Source of the DNA: Podocnemis expansa
Taxonomy: Eukaryota > Chordata > Testudines > Podocnemididae
Direction: 5' to 3'
Length of the DNA stretch: 64,000 bases
Assembly: GCA_007922195.1 (NCBI GenBank)
Contig: ML681963.1
Coordinates: 140,454,449-140,518,448, forward strand
A program made the translations under genes and the position numbers. Every line of letters begins with the position of its first letter. Within the stretch, counting starts at the first letter, position 1. Shown here piece by piece: positions 1-10,805 of the stretch. Under the pieces are notes generated by a model. That model saw only the letters and a program-made list of their open reading frames with translations. It made no database searches and was not told the origin of the DNA.

Positions 1-64
1 GTACGCTTGACTCAAATCAATCTTGCTAAATTTTTGTCCTCCAGCCAAACCTGCAAAGATGTCC

Positions 65-1582
65 TCAATGCAGGGAAGAGGATATTGTTCTGCACATAAC
101 ACGGGGTTGACAGTGACTGAAATCTCCACAAATCCGAATGGAGCCATCCTTCTGCACTATTGGGACAATGGGTGTCGCCCACTGGCTGTGAGTAACTGGC
201 ACTAAGACTCTCTCCTTGACTAACTGCTCCAAGTTTTCTTCCACCTTGGGTCTGATGGCAAATGGCACCATCCTGGCCTTCAAACATTTTGGCTGGCAAT
301 CAGGCTTTATATTTAATTTCACAGTGATTCCCTTCATACTGCCTAAGTCTTCACCGAAAACAGCAGCGTGTTTCATTAGTACCCCTGCTAGATTCATTTC
401 TTCTTTAGTCAATTGATGCACTTGTGACCAATCAAGTTGGATTTTCCTGATCCAAGATCTTCCCATTAGGGCTGGGTAATTCCCCTTCACCACAAACAGT
501 GGTAGCTTTGTGGTCTGTCCATTGAGTTTTACTTTCACATCAATAGTACCCAACAGGGGAACTGTCTCTCCAGTATATGTCTTCAAAATGACTACTGTTG
601 GCTTAAGTGGCAGATGTCTAAAGTCCTTCTCATACACAAGGTTAGAAACTAATGAAACTGCTGCGCCAGTGTCCAGTTCTATGCGTATAGGTTTGCCTTC
701 CAACACAGGTGTTACCCAGAATTTACGTGGGCCAGCTGTTATAGACAAAACATGGAGGGAATCTTCATCTTCCAATTGGGTGTCACTATGATCATCTGTA
801 TTCTGCTCTACTGCATGCAGAATTTCCCTCTTAGTCCGCAAAACCAATGGCCCATTTTTCTCAGGTCTGCCTCTTCTGTTTGGCTCACTCTTCCTTTGTT
901 TGCAGGCACATTCAATGTGCCCTCTCTTACCACATTGTCGACACAGCAGTTCTTTAAACCGGCACTCTGATGTGAGGTGGTCCTGCTTCCCACACTGGTA
1001 ACATTCTTGTCTCCCCGGTGCCCTGGGGGCAGGTTGTAGGGATACTTTACGGACACTGACCCCGATCTGTTGCATGTCTTGGGTGACGCGTTCCATGGAG
1101 ACCGCAATTTCCACAGCCTTCTGCAAGGTGAGTTGACCTTCAGTCAATAGGCGTTTTCGTGTTGATTCACTGTGCAGGCCACACACCAGCCTGTCACGCA
1201 GCATTTCCTCTAACATGTTCTTGAAGTCACAGTGTGCTGCCAGCTTCCGCAGAGCTGCTACAAATTGTACAACTGATTCACTTTCCTCTTGGTTCCTTTG
1301 GTAGAACCTATACCTCTCAGCAGTTACTTGTGGCTTTGGGGAAAAATGTGCTCCCAGAACTTCCACTAGGTCCCCGTAAGGTTTCTGCTCTGGCTTCTCC
1401 GGATAAAGCAAATCACATAGCAAATTATAAGTCTTAACTCCAATGACCGTTAGAAAAACTGGTACCTTCTTCTCATTAGTTATGTCGTTTGCTATTACAA
1501 AATTTTGAAATTGGGCTGTATATGTCTGCCACAAATCTGCCGAATGATCATATGCTTCCAAGGTTGTAGTAAGTAAAGCCAT
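65..1582 (-). CDS. Gag-protease-RT polyprotein of a Gypsy-type LTR retrotransposon (partial)
   Basis: A 505-residue reading frame of a retrotransposon polyprotein. Visible in order: a capsid-like Gag region (about residues 1-180), two CCHC zinc knuckles of the CX2CX4HX4C type ([14 protein letters not shown] near 194 and [14 protein letters not shown] near 214), a retropepsin with the active-site motif [12 protein letters not shown] (about residue 303), and the start of reverse transcriptase ([22 protein letters not shown], about 470-490). This order is that of Ty3/Gypsy-type elements. Just after ICGDF the RT similarity leaves the frame near positions 110-120 and continues in another frame to the left edge, so the copy carries a frameshift. 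The rest of RT, RNase H and integrase would lie left of the window. It is unlikely to be active. Confidence 0.85.
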   Translation of the reverse strand: MALLTTTLEAYDHSADLWQTYTAQFQNFVIANDITNEKKVPVFLTVIGVKTYNLLCDLLYPEKPEQKPYGDLVEVLGAHFSPKPQVTAERYRFYQRNQEESESVVQFVAALRKLAAHCDFKNMLEEMLRDRLVCGLHSESTRKRLLTEGQLTLQKAVEIAVSMERVTQDMQQIGVSVRKVSLQPAPRAPGRQECYQCGKQDHLTSECRFKELLCRQCGKRGHIECACKQRKSEPNRRGRPEKNGPLVLRTKREILHAVEQNTDDHSDTQLEDEDSLHVLSITAGPRKFWVTPVLEGKPIRIELDTGAAVSLVSNLVYEKDFRHLPLKPTVVILKTYTGETVPLLGTIDVKVKLNGQTTKLPLFVVKGNYPALMGRSWIRKIQLDWSQVHQLTKEEMNLAGVLMKHAAVFGEDLGSMKGITVKLNIKPDCQPKCLKARMVPFAIRPKVEENLEQLVKERVLVPVTHSQWATPIVPIVQKDGSIRICGDFSHCQPRVMCRTISSSLH

Positions 1583-1812
1583 GATGCCGTCTTGTGGTTA
1601 TTGTTTGTCTCTTCACTTAACAGCAGGCAGATCAGCTTTGAGAATAGCCAGCTAGCCCTTAGGCAAACAGATCAGCTTTCACAGCTACAACCCAACCCCC
1701 ATCCAAGCAGTAAAATAAAGTTTTGCTTCTTACATTATATTCTGGTTTTCCAGAGTTGCCAGGATTGTTGAGGATAGCCACTCTATCACGTATCCCATCC
1801 TCTGTCGCCAGA

Positions 1813-1999
1813 TGTAGAGTTTTAGGGGAAATTATAATCCAATAAGGAGAGGTAGCATATTCAGAGCTGCATAAGAAGTCTTTACTGAAAGAGAACTAAG
1901 GGAGAGAGAGGAGACAGACAGGTTTTCCTAGCACCTAAACAACTCTCCTATTTATCACTATGACAACCCCAATGACCCTAGGTAGTCCAAAACACCACA
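1813..1999 (-). repeat. Probable 5' LTR of the Gypsy-type element
   Basis: Read on the minus strand this segment begins TGTGGTGTTTTGG and ends CTCTACA, giving TG...CA termini. Two bases later comes TGGCGACAGAGGATGGGA (about 1793-1810), which has the TGG start and position of a tRNA primer-binding site. A leader of about 210 bases then leads to the polyprotein start at 1582. The inner boundary is well placed; the outer boundary at 1999 is inferred from the TG terminus and from where hAT MITE similarity resumes at 2000. The second LTR is outside the window, so no LTR pair can be compared. Confidence 0.55.
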
Positions 2000-2110
2000 G
2001 GCTGCACCAGTGAAACCTTTTCATACAGCAATATTGCAAATAGTGGTAACAATGGCGTCAGTGCAGGCCACAGGAAATAGCTTTAGGGGCTGAGTGGTTG
2101 AGACCCCTGA
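2000..2110 (+). mobile_element. hAT-like MITE fragment interrupted by the Gypsy-type element
   Basis: The segment matches the right half of the complete MITE at 12696-12894: it shares the stretches AAACCTTTTCAT, CAATATTGCAAATA and GGAAATAGCTTTAGGG and ends in TTGAGACCCCTG, the terminal inverted repeat of that family. The left half is missing and is replaced by the LTR ending at 1999, so the Gypsy-type element probably inserted into this MITE. Confidence 0.6.
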
Positions 2111-2827
2111 CTAGTGTGACAAGAACCCAAACACTAAATCTGCCTCTCAGACTTCCAGTGAATTTGTAGAGTGGAAGAGAAAGATATTTCTAATCTAATT
2201 CTATTTTCTTGCTTTTTGTTTATTTACAGTCAGTGTTCCCTCAAAGCTGTTGATGCAGCTGAGCAAGTTGGTGGATGCACTGGAAGGCAGCAGGGAAGGG
2301 GCCCAGTGGAAGTCGGGGAACCAGCAAGGAACTTGCTCAGTAGCATTCAGAACCTGCTAAGCTGCATCATGGGCTTAGAGGGAACATTGCCTTAGTAGCC
2401 CTTCAGTATACCTGTTCCAGTTTGAATCCATCTTTCTTAAAAATGGAAGACATGAATTGCACAGAACACTCACTAATGACTTGTATAACATACTAAGACC
2501 TCCCTGTCCCTACTGGAAATACCTCACCTGATGCATTCTAGGACTGCAAGGCCTTTTTCAAGGCCACATCACATTGATGACAGAACAATTGAGTTCTCAA
2601 TCAGTAAGTTACCTCCAGATTCTCCACTCAGGAACCCCACAGTGACTAGTCTGTATCAACACTTTGTCAAATTTATCAGCTGCATGACAAGATTTGGCCC
2701 ACACTGCCAGCGTTTACCAGGATTTCCCTCTTAATGGACTGGAAGCCCTCCAGAACATACTGACTGCTAATCCTTAGAGTGGGGAGATCGATATAGCCTT
2801 CCATCATAGTATCATTTCAAACCAAAC
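2111..2827. other. No gene recognised
   Basis: Unique-looking sequence of average composition. I see no coding signature, no conserved exon and no terminal repeats. Confidence 0.5.
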
Positions 2828-3173
2828 CAGGCTGTAAACGAGAGTTCCGTTCGCCCCACCGGGAGGGCGCTCCCGGTAGGCAATGTGGGGAGTTCTTTGC
2901 TCAAGTCAGCGAGACCAATCTGCCCGCCCCAGAGGGGAGGGGCAAGCAGTTTGTTTGACCCCCAGAAGGGGGTGCACCCAGTAGTCCTGGGGCCAGGCAC
3001 CGCAGTTCCCGCTGGGCCCCCAGGACCCTTACAGGGGTGTCCAGTCACTGAGTCAGGTCTGGTAGGGGATCAACGAGGTCAGAGGGCGAAATGGGGTTGT
3101 CGTCTCGACGAGGGGGGAGAGGAGGAGGGGGGACACAGGCCTGCCCTGCTCCACTGTGTCCCAGCCCAGGGCC

Positions 3174-3908
3174 CTAGTGGCAGCCAGACCTGCAGGTGGC
3201 GGGGTCAGCAGGGTCCCAACCGCAACACACTGACCCCGGTACAGAGGAGACTCCCCCTGGGCTACTGCCCTCCCCCTCTCCCATCAGTACCTGGTTGATG
3301 TCCTCCGCAGCGTCCTCGGGGTACTCACTGAGGGGCACTGAGTAGAGTCCTTCCCAGGCATCAGGGGGCGGCAGGCCCGGGAGTTCCATGTCAACGACCA
3401 TCTCCTCCGGGGCCGATTCTGGCAGCCCCCTTTGGTCGGGGGCGAGGGGCAGTTCCCCCAGGTCCATCCCTGAAGGGGGGTCTGCGTCGGGCAGTGCCAG
3501 AGGCAGCTCCTCCAGGTCCTCTCCGACAGCTGGGGAGGCAGGCTCCCGATAGTCCGGATCCTCACAGTGGGTTGGTGGGCGCTGTAGTTCAGGTCGCCAC
3601 GGCTTGTCCCCCTCCCAGGGCAGGGGATCTTCCCACTGGGTACCCGCCATGGGAAGCCCGAGCCAGCCATTCTGGCAGAAGGGCGGCGGGTAGCCCCAGT
3701 CCTCCTCGGCCGGTGGAAGGGCTAAGACTGAAGAGCCTGGCCGGAGCCATCCTTCTCCTCCAGCCACCAGGGCTGAACTGAGCTCCTCTGCCTGTCTTTT
3801 ATACTTCCTGCCCCGCCCCTTCCCCTCCTGCTTGATTGGCAGGTTTGCAGGGGCAGCCATCTTGGCTCCTACGGGGGCAGCCATCTTGACTCCTGCGGGG
3901 GCAGCCAT
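3174..3908 (-). other. Open 244-codon frame inside the solo LTR, probably not a gene
   Basis: This frame is open across most of the LTR and would encode a proline- and acid-rich protein whose first residues repeat K-M-A-A-P. The repeat comes from the YY1-like units, and the frame starts upstream of the TATA box, so an LTR transcript would not include that start codon. I recognise no protein family. The GC-rich composition alone makes long open frames likely. I list it because it is the longest open frame here, not because I believe it is translated. Confidence 0.25.
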
Positions 3909-3923
3909 CTTGACTCCTGCTTA
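3797..3923 (-). promoter_or_regulatory. LTR promoter: three YY1-like repeats, CCAAT, GC box, TATA
   Basis: On the minus strand, three 24-base tandem units (plus positions 853-876, 877-900 and 901-923 of the 3000s) each contain AAGATGGCTGC, a close match to the YY1 consensus AAGATGGCGGC. They are followed by CCAAT (gattgg at 3834-3839), a GC box (ccccgcccc near 3811-3819) and GTATAAAAG (3797-3803). Order and spacing fit a polymerase II promoter in an LTR U3, with initiation expected about 25-30 bases further on, near 3770. The elements are read directly; the function is inferred. Confidence 0.65.
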
Positions 3924-3930
3924 CACAGGC

Positions 3931-4320
3931 AAAAAATACATTTTAAATGTAATTTTTAAACAAGGTTAAAAATTCAGAAATTATAATTATAATTATAATA
4001 GACTAATGCAAATTAAAACAACTTGTCGAACCACAAATATAGGACAAGCTAATATTCTGATACCAATATCAATTCAAAGGGTTTTAATTGATCAGGTTTG
4101 ATTCATGCATATACCTGTGGTGTTAAACATATCAAATTCGTCCCCAGGTAAATTTAACCTTTGTGGTTATAAAGAAGTGCTTTCTTGCCAGTGCTATTGG
4201 TAAATAAAGCGCTAGCTTATAAACAACAAAGGCAGGACATGACTGTATTAGGTATGGGAAATAAATTTCATACACTCAGAAAAAAACAAAAAATGAAAAA
4301 CCAAAGCTTAAACCCCTTTA
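3931..4320. other. AT-rich spacer, no gene seen
   Basis: AT-rich sequence between the solo LTR and the 3' end of the CR1, including a run of AATTATAATT-type repeats near 3979-3998. No coding or RNA signal seen. Confidence 0.4.
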
Positions 4321-4409
4321 TAGACTCATAGACTCATAAAATCCTAGGGTTGGAAGGGACCTCATATGTCATCTAGTCCAACCCCCTGCCAGAGGCAGGA
4401 CCACTCCCA

Positions 4410-4881
4410 CTAAACCATCCCAGTCATGGTTTTGTCCAGCCGGGCCTTAAACACCTCCAAAGATGGAGACGCCACCACCTCCCTTGGCAGCTCATTCCAA
4501 TGCTTCACCACTCGCCTAGTGAAAAAGTTTTTTCTAATATCCAGCCTCGACCTCCCTAACTGCAACTTGAGACCATTGCTCCTCATTCTGTCCTCTGTTA
4601 TTACCGAGAACAGTCGAGCTCCATCTTCCTTAGAGCATCCCTTCAAGTAGTTGAAGGTTGCTATCAAATCCCCCCCTCAATCTTCTCTTCTGCAGACTAA
4701 ATAAGCCTAATGCTTTCAGTCTATTCTCATAGGGCATGTGCTCCAGCCCTTTAATCATTTTGGTTGCCCTCCTCTGAACTCTCTCTAGCATGTCCCTGTC
4801 CTTTTTGTAGTGGGGAGCCCAAAACTGAACACAGTATTCTAGATGTGGCCTCACCAGTGCAGAATAGAGGGGAATGATCAC
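4410..4881 (-). pseudogene. CR1 ORF2, C-terminal part (two frames)
   Basis: The C-terminal end of the LINE polyprotein, in two overlapping frames (4881-4630 and 4667-4410). Typical blocks are [19 protein letters not shown] and [15 protein letters not shown] in the first, and FFTRRVVKHWNELPREVV in the second. A frame break separates it from the RT part (near 4881-4909) and another lies near 4630-4667. The same blocks appear at 18270-18690 in the second CR1. Confidence 0.85.
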
Positions 4882-4908
4882 ATCCCTTGATCTGCTGGTA
4901 ATACTTCT

Positions 4909-6555
4909 TTAGATGCAGTCCAGTATGCCATTGGCCTTTTTGGCAGCAAGAGCACACTGCTGACTCATATCTAGCTTCCCATCCACCATGAGCCCCAGGT
5001 CCTTTTCTACACTGCTGCTACTTAACTGAATGTTTCCCAGCCTGTTGCAGTGCATGGGGTTTTTCCGTCCCACATGCAGGATTTTACACTTGTCCTTATT
5101 GAACTTCATAAGATTTTTATTGGCCCACTGTTCCAATTTATCTAGGTCTCCCTGAATCCTGTCCTTGCCCTCCAACATGTCTACTGTTCCCCCCAGCTTG
5201 GTGTCATCTGCAAACTTACTGAGAGTGCAGTCTATTCCATCATCCAGATCATTGATGAAAATGTTGAACAGAACTGGCCCCAGGACCAACCCCTGGGGCA
5301 CACCACTCGTGACTGGTTGCCAGCTAGACATGGAACCATTGATACCTACACGCTGAAACCGTTGATCTAGCCAGTTTTCTATCCACCTTATAGTCCATCT
5401 ATCCAACCCATACTTCATTAATTTGCCAATGAGAATGCTGTGGGAAACTGTATCAAAAGCCTTACTAAAATCAAGGTATATCACATCAACGGTTCTTCCT
5501 GCATCCAGAAAACCAGTCATCTGCTCATAGAAGGAAATGAGATTGGTCAGACATGATTTACCCTTGGTAAATCCATGCTGACTGTTCCTGATCACTTTAT
5601 ATTCTTCTAAGTGTTTGAGGATGGATTCTTTAAGAATCTGCTCCATAATTTTGCCAGGGATTGAGGTGAGGCTGACTGGTCTATAATTCCCTGGATCCTC
5701 CTTTTTCCCTTTCTTGAAAATAGGCACTACATTTGCTTTTTTCCAGTCCTCTGGCACCTCCCCTGTTCTCCATGAGTTTTGAAAAATAACGGCCAGTGGT
5801 GCTGCGATCTCATCGGCCAATTCCCTCAGCACCCTTGGATGCAGTTCGTCTGGCCCCATGGACTTGTGCACATCCAGCTTGTTTAAGCAGTCCCAAACCT
5901 GACCTTCCGTCACCAAGGGCCTCTTTTCTTCTCTCCAATCTGCCATACCCATGGTAGTGGGCTGGGAGCTGACCCTGCCTGTGAAAACTGAAGCAAAAAA
6001 AGCATTAAGCACTTCAGCTTTCTCTTCATCCTCTGTCACAAGGATGCCTGCCCCATTCAGCAAGGGACCTACACCATCCATGATCCTCTTCTTGTTATTA
6101 ACATACTTGTAGAACCCCTTCTTGTTATCCTTTACATCCCTCACTAGCCGCAGCTCCATTTGTCCTTTGGCCTTTCTGATTTTGTCCCTGCAGTCCCTAG
6201 CAATATCTTTATGTGCCTCCTTGGTCATCTGACCAAGCTTCCACTTCCTGTAAGCTTCCTTTTTATGTTTAAGCTCAGAACAGAGTTCTCTGCTAAGCCA
6301 TTCTGGCTGCCTCACATGTTTATTCTTTCCCCTAATTGGAATGGAAACTTCCTGTGCCCTTAGCAGGGTTTCTTTAAAATATAACCAGCTTTCTTGGACT
6401 CCTTTCCCCTTCAGATTAGCTTCCCAAGGGATCCTGCCCATCAGTTCCCTGAGGGACCCAAAATCTGCTCTTTTGAAGTCCAGGGTTTTTGTTTTGCTTC
6501 TTTCCTTCCTTCCTTCCTTTAACGAGCATCCTGAACTCAACCATGTCATGGTCAC
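4909..6555 (-). pseudogene. CR1 ORF2, reverse transcriptase domain
   Basis: 548 codons of LINE reverse transcriptase. Motifs seen: [49 protein letters not shown] (first catalytic Asp), [21 protein letters not shown], and [10 protein letters not shown] (the YxDD-equivalent FADD). The catalytic residues are intact in this stretch, but the frame breaks before the C-terminal part. It copies the element's own RNA at the nicked target. Confidence 0.9.
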
Positions 6556-7415
6556 TACTGCCTAGCTTGCCATTTACCTCTACCTCCCTGATCAATTCTT
6601 CCCTGTTTGTGAGCAGCAGGTCGAGAGGTGCAAGGCCCCTAGTTGGTTCCTCCAGCATTTGTACTAGAAAGTTGTCCCCAACACACTCAAAACTTCCTGG
6701 ATTGCCCATGCACTGCTGTATTGGCCTCCCAGCAGATATCAGGGTAATTGAAGTCCCCCATGAGCACCAGGGCCTGTGATCTAGAAGCTTCCGCTAGTTG
6801 TCCATAGAACACCTCATCCACCTCCTGCTTCTGGTCTGGTGGTCTATAGCAGACACCCACCACAACATCCCCCTTGTTGCTTTCCCCTCTCAGTGTAACC
6901 CACAGACTTTCTACAGGCACGCTTCCACTTCCATAATGGAGCTCTGAGCAGTCATAGAGCTCTTTTACATATAACACTACTCCTCCCCCTCTTCTTCCCT
7001 GCCTGTCTTTCCTGAACAGTTTATACCCATCCATGGCAGAGCTCCAGTCATGCAGACTATCCCACCACATCTCCGTTATTCCTATGATATCATAGTTCCC
7101 TGTCTGCACTAGTACTTCCAATTCTTCCTGTTTATTTCCCAGGCTCCTCGCATTAGTGTATAGGCACCTAAGATACCCGGTCACTTGCCCTACTTTGTCA
7201 GTTTGGTTTTCAATTCTATTACATATACCTCCTTGCATTTTTTCTTGGAGTCCTCCTCCCCCACTCTCCTTATGTGTTCGCGCTTCAGTGGAACATTTAA
7301 GACATTTATTTGATTCCCTCCCCCATGTTCCAACTACCTTCTCTTTTATTCCTGGGACTACAGTCCCAACACCCCCCAAGTTCCATCCCTTCCCCCAGAT
7401 CTCCCACACTGCCAC
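6416..7415 (-). pseudogene. CR1 ORF2, apurinic-type endonuclease domain (two frames)
   Basis: The endonuclease of the LINE, which nicks target DNA to prime reverse transcription. Visible motifs in order: LYTNARSLGNKQEEL, DIIGITEMWW (metal-binding Glu), RGGGVVLYV, VVGVCYRPPD, LMGDFNYPDICW, then [10 protein letters not shown] (catalytic SDH) in a second frame. The first frame runs 7415-6687 and the second 6709-6416, so a frameshift lies near 6690-6710. Confidence 0.85.
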
Positions 7416-7621
7416 TTACCTGTGGGCTTTGGTCTCCTTCCCCCGTTGAACCTTTGGTGTCCTTCCCCCTTTAAAGCCCTCCTCACTAGGTCAGCCAGTC
7501 TGTGCCCAAATACACTCTTCCCCTTCCTGGACAGGTGAAGGCCATCTCTGCTTATCAATCCTCTGTCCTGAACCAGAACTCCATGGTCAAGGAAGCCAAA
7601 TCCCTCCTGACCACACCATCT

Positions 7622-8206
7622 TCACAGCCAGGCATTCACCTCTAGGATGCATCTGTCTCTCCTCAGGCCTCTAGCCTTGACTGGAAGGATTGATGAGAAC
7701 ACCACCTGTGCTCCAAACTCCTTCACCCTCGCTCCCAGAGCCCTGAAGTCACCTTTGATCTGCTGAGGATCACCTCTCGCAGTATCATTGGTACCCACAT
7801 GGATAAGAAGCATGGGGTAGTAGTCTGAGGGGTGGATGATTTTTGACAGTCCCTCCGTAACGTCTCTGATACGGGCACCTGGCAGGCAGCATACCTCCCT
7901 AAAGGCCTTGTCAGGGTGACAGATGGGTGCCTCCGTTCCTCTCAGGAGTGAGTCCCCAATCACCACAACCCTACGTTTCCTCTTAGGTGAGGTGGCTGTG
8001 ATCTCTCCAGCCTCTGTGGTGGATGGTCTCTCCTCTACCTCCTTCATCGTGTCCAGCACCGCATAACGGTTCCTCACCACAATGGATGGTGGGATGTGAG
8101 CAGGTGTGGAGCACTGCCTTCTGCCAGAGGTGACCAGCTGCCAGTGTCCTCCCTCTGCCATAGGCATCCCATCCGTTTCCAGAGCTGTGGCAGTAGCCCT
8201 TGGCAC
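7622..8206 (-). pseudogene. CR1 ORF1, SGNH/GDSL esterase-like part
   Basis: A 194-codon fragment with the motifs VVVIGDSLLRG (the serine block, GDS) and LLIHVGTNDTARGD (the block with conserved Gly and Asn) of SGNH/GDSL hydrolases. An esterase-like domain in ORF1 is an established feature of CR1 and related LINEs. A basic stretch (SPKRKRR) comes just before it. The reading frame ends at 7622 without an obvious complete C-terminal catalytic Asp-His block, so the domain is probably truncated by mutation. Confidence 0.75.
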
Positions 8207-8284
8207 CGGGATAGGGACCTCCTCCTTGCAGGTCTCATCGTGGACACTGTCAAGGAACTTTTCCAGGGCATAGATACCCCGGAG

Positions 8285-8530
8285 TCATGACACCTCCTCC
8301 TCTAACTCTCCTACCTGCTTCCGGAGAGATGCCACCAGAAGGCACCTATCACATAGGCTCATCTCCCTAACCTGATCATCAGTGGCAGGAAAATGAAGGC
8401 CACAGTCCTTGCAATTCCACACCAGGGTCTGGGTGGAGATATCCATGGTCAGATGCTCTGTCTGGCTACAAACAGTGGCAAAGGAAACAGCAGGGGCATT
8501 GGCACCAGCAGTGCGGTTCCTCTTCACCAT
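8285..8530 (-). pseudogene. CR1 ORF1, N-terminal part (zinc-finger-like, coiled coil)
   Basis: The first 81 codons of CR1 ORF1. Two cysteine pairs (CKDC and CDRC, about 22 residues apart) resemble a small zinc-binding module, followed by a short heptad-like stretch (LRKQVGELEEEV). In CR1-type elements this part of ORF1 is thought to bind nucleic acid and to self-associate. The frame stops at 8285 and the downstream part continues in another frame, so ORF1 is broken between 8206 and 8285. Confidence 0.65.
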
Positions 8531-8789
8531 CTTGGCCTCACCAAACTCCTCCTCAACCTCCCTCGCAAACTCCCCTGTTTGCTGTCCCCTGTTAGCAAGC
8601 TCCCTCTGGTTGCTCTAGCAGTGGCTTTTAAAGGCCTTCTCTGTCTAGGTCAGCCCTTGCCCCTTGCTAGTCACACAGGGGCAGGCCAATCACAAGGCTG
8701 CTAGAGGCTGGTGATTAAAGGGGATCAGGGAACAATGGTGCAAACAGCCCCCACCCAATCACACAAGCACAGTCCCACAACTAACAGCA

Positions 8790-8890
8790 ATCACCTGGAG
8801 GGAAAAAGACACAAGCAAATCACCTGGAGGGAAAAAGGCACAAACACACAGTCAGCAAATCACCTGTAGGGAAAAAGACACAGTCCAATC
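8790..8890 (-). repeat. Short tandem repeat in the CR1 5' leader
   Basis: Three imperfect copies of a unit containing AATCACCTGGAGGGAAAAAG (plus strand, about 8789, 8818 and 8857), each followed by a purine-rich or CA-rich spacer. They lie in the leader upstream of ORF1. Repeated leader modules can act in LINE promoters; that role is inference here. Confidence 0.6.
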
Positions 8891-8935
8891 AGGATGCACC
8901 TGGCACTAACTCCTTCCCTCGCAAACTCCCCTGTT

Positions 8936-9885
8936 TTAAAAACATTGGAATCCTTAGCCAATCTATTTGATTCAGAAATGTCTGTTTAAAACCAAATGAA
9001 CATTTGAAAAATTCACAAACACATGAATTATGTGTTGCAAAACAGAACAAAAACCAGTCAAATAATTAACCCAATAATACAAGGAATAAAAGGGTTGCCC
9101 CCCCAAAAAATTTGCTTTTTTAATACACAAAACATACCTCAGCTTTTTAATAAAGCTCAATCCAAGATTAATCAGCTTGTCACTGTAAATATCAAAAAGA
9201 AATCAACATTTGGGTAAAAAAATTCTGTTCTACATACAAAAAAGTTGTCCTAAGTACCATCACAAAGATCTTGCAAGCTTTAAAGCTAAAAAAGCCTCCA
9301 ATTCGGTTGAAAATAAGCAATTGTTAAATTGGTATTGTCCAAAATGTTTCCAAAGATCAAAAGTGAGATGATCCTTATGCTTAAAACTTTGCCATCATCC
9401 TTCACTGGCATCAATTAAAAAATAGGGTTTGTAACCCTGCACCCCAACCGAGACATTTGTGTTCTCTGTAAAGACTATACAGTGGCATGGTCTTTAGATG
9501 TGTCATTCACCATATCTTTACCAGGGTTTAACCCCCCCCCCCCAAAAAAAGAAGCATTTAAAAAGATGTCAGTAGTCTAGTCTTTTGAAGACTTGGAAAA
9601 TAACATTTATAAAAAATGGTTTAATGTGCCTCCCTTAATACTCTGTCATACTCGTACTCAAATTTGGAAAGTTCCACAAATGGTCTGTTGCTCTAAAAAG
9701 GGGTTTCTGTACATTAGTAAGTATAATGTGTTTAAAACAAATACAGTCATGTGTGAATTACAGGAAAAGCAACACAACAAATCTTCAGTGTGTCTAGTAC
9801 AGTTAACAAAACAAATTACTCCCCCCCCCAAAAAAAAAGAGAAGTGTCATATCCTGGTAGTAGTCAATTGCGTATTGTTACTAAT
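8936..9885. other. AT-rich region, no gene seen
   Basis: AT-rich sequence with several homopolymer runs (C runs near 9532 and 9823). I see no coding or terminal-repeat signal. It may belong to the degraded retroelement whose integrase remnant follows. Confidence 0.35.
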
Positions 9886-10180
9886 CAAAAAATGTACCCC
9901 ATGGTCCCATGAAGTGCCCAGTCACAACCCCAAATTCCAATCCATAACCCAAATTGCCCATCCAAATCATAAAAGAAAATTGGGCTGCAGTCCCTACAGT
10001 GGAAAGAATGGCCATGAGAATCAAAGGCAATTTAAGGTCTCAGTCTTGTCCCAATTCACATACCAGCTCGTGCAAAACCATTTTAAGGATTCAGTTGGAC
10101 CTCTCTACTAAGCCTGATGATTGTGGGTATCTGGCAATACATCATTTCTGCATAATTCCTAGAACTACGCATAATGGTTT
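9886..10180 (-). pseudogene. Degenerate retroviral-type integrase remnant
   Basis: On the minus strand a conceptual frame contains PQSSGLVER, the conserved block near the last catalytic Glu of retroviral and Gypsy integrases, followed by a stretch with the LILMAILSTVGT pattern found downstream in retroviral integrases. At least three in-frame stops interrupt it. It is a dead fragment of an endogenous retrovirus-like or Gypsy-like element. Flanking pol, env or LTR parts were not recognised. Confidence 0.5.
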
Positions 10181-10805
10181 GGTTACTTTCCCCTGTTTTG
10201 CTCACAGCCCTCACCACGTGTTGCACCCAGGTCTAACTCTACTCACAGCACCTCGTGTTCCTGGGCAGAGTTCGTTAGTTGGCACGCTGCTCAGTCTGGC
10301 ACCCTATGAACTTCAGCCTCCAGTCAACCACCTATCCTTCTACCAGAGATCAACAGGTGGGTATAACTTACTAATAACACCCTATTACTTCCCCCTAACA
10401 AAATCATGCATTAAAGTAGCCAACATTGTCAAACTATACAATGGTAACAACAGCCTCAAGTGGTTACCTTCCACCTGAGGTACAACTCATGTGGGATGCT
10501 TGCAGCAAGCAAGTTCTCATTTATGCGTTAATGCAATATACAAACACAGAGCTTTATTAACCTAGACATGCAAATTCACACAGGCTCATTGTTAAATTAG
10601 AATTGTCAGGCTGACTTCAGTATAGCTTCACTCTCTCTGTATCATCTATGGTCCATCTGCTATTTCACAGCCACTTCTTAGCATTTAGTGCTCCCTCTTT
10701 GCTACATGTGGTGATTCCTTGGTCCACCACAGGAACCTAGCCCTCTTGAGTGATTTCAGCTCTTACCTTTCAGCTTCCCATGCCTTCTTGATCGCTCCCT
10801 TAGGC
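10181..10805. other. No gene recognised
   Basis: Average-composition sequence between the integrase remnant and the C-rich repeat. It may be part of the same retroelement, but I see no diagnostic motif. Confidence 0.35.

Larger units (their letters stand above)
2833..3925 (-). mobile_element. Solo LTR with intact 5-bp target-site duplication
   Basis: A 1093-base GC-rich segment begins TGTAAGCAGG and ends CGTTTACA on the minus strand, giving TG...CA termini with a short inverted repeat. It is flanked on both sides by the same five bases, CAGGC (2828-2832 and 3926-3930). No internal retroelement sequence adjoins it, so it is most simply a solo LTR left by recombination between two LTRs of a Gypsy or retroviral element. 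It carries its own promoter, listed separately. No family name can be given from sequence alone. Confidence 0.8.
4321..8935 (-). mobile_element. Nearly full-length CR1 LINE, frameshifted
   Basis: A CR1-clade non-LTR retrotransposon read right to left: a 5' leader with short tandem repeats (about 8790-8890), ORF1 remnants (8530-7622), then endonuclease and reverse transcriptase (7415-4410). The 3' end has the typical CR1 tail 'ggttggaagggacctcat' and a tagactca octamer repeat at about 4321-4340. CR1 elements are usually 5' truncated, so this copy of about 4.6 kb is unusually complete. At least four frame breaks split ORF2, and ORF1 is also broken, so it is a fossil copy. Confidence 0.9.

Noticed and set aside
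9593..10478. Two overlapping open frames (172 and 174 codons) on the plus strand
   Set aside because: They lie antisense to the integrase remnant and include homopolymer runs; no conserved blocks, so treated as shadows of a dead element.
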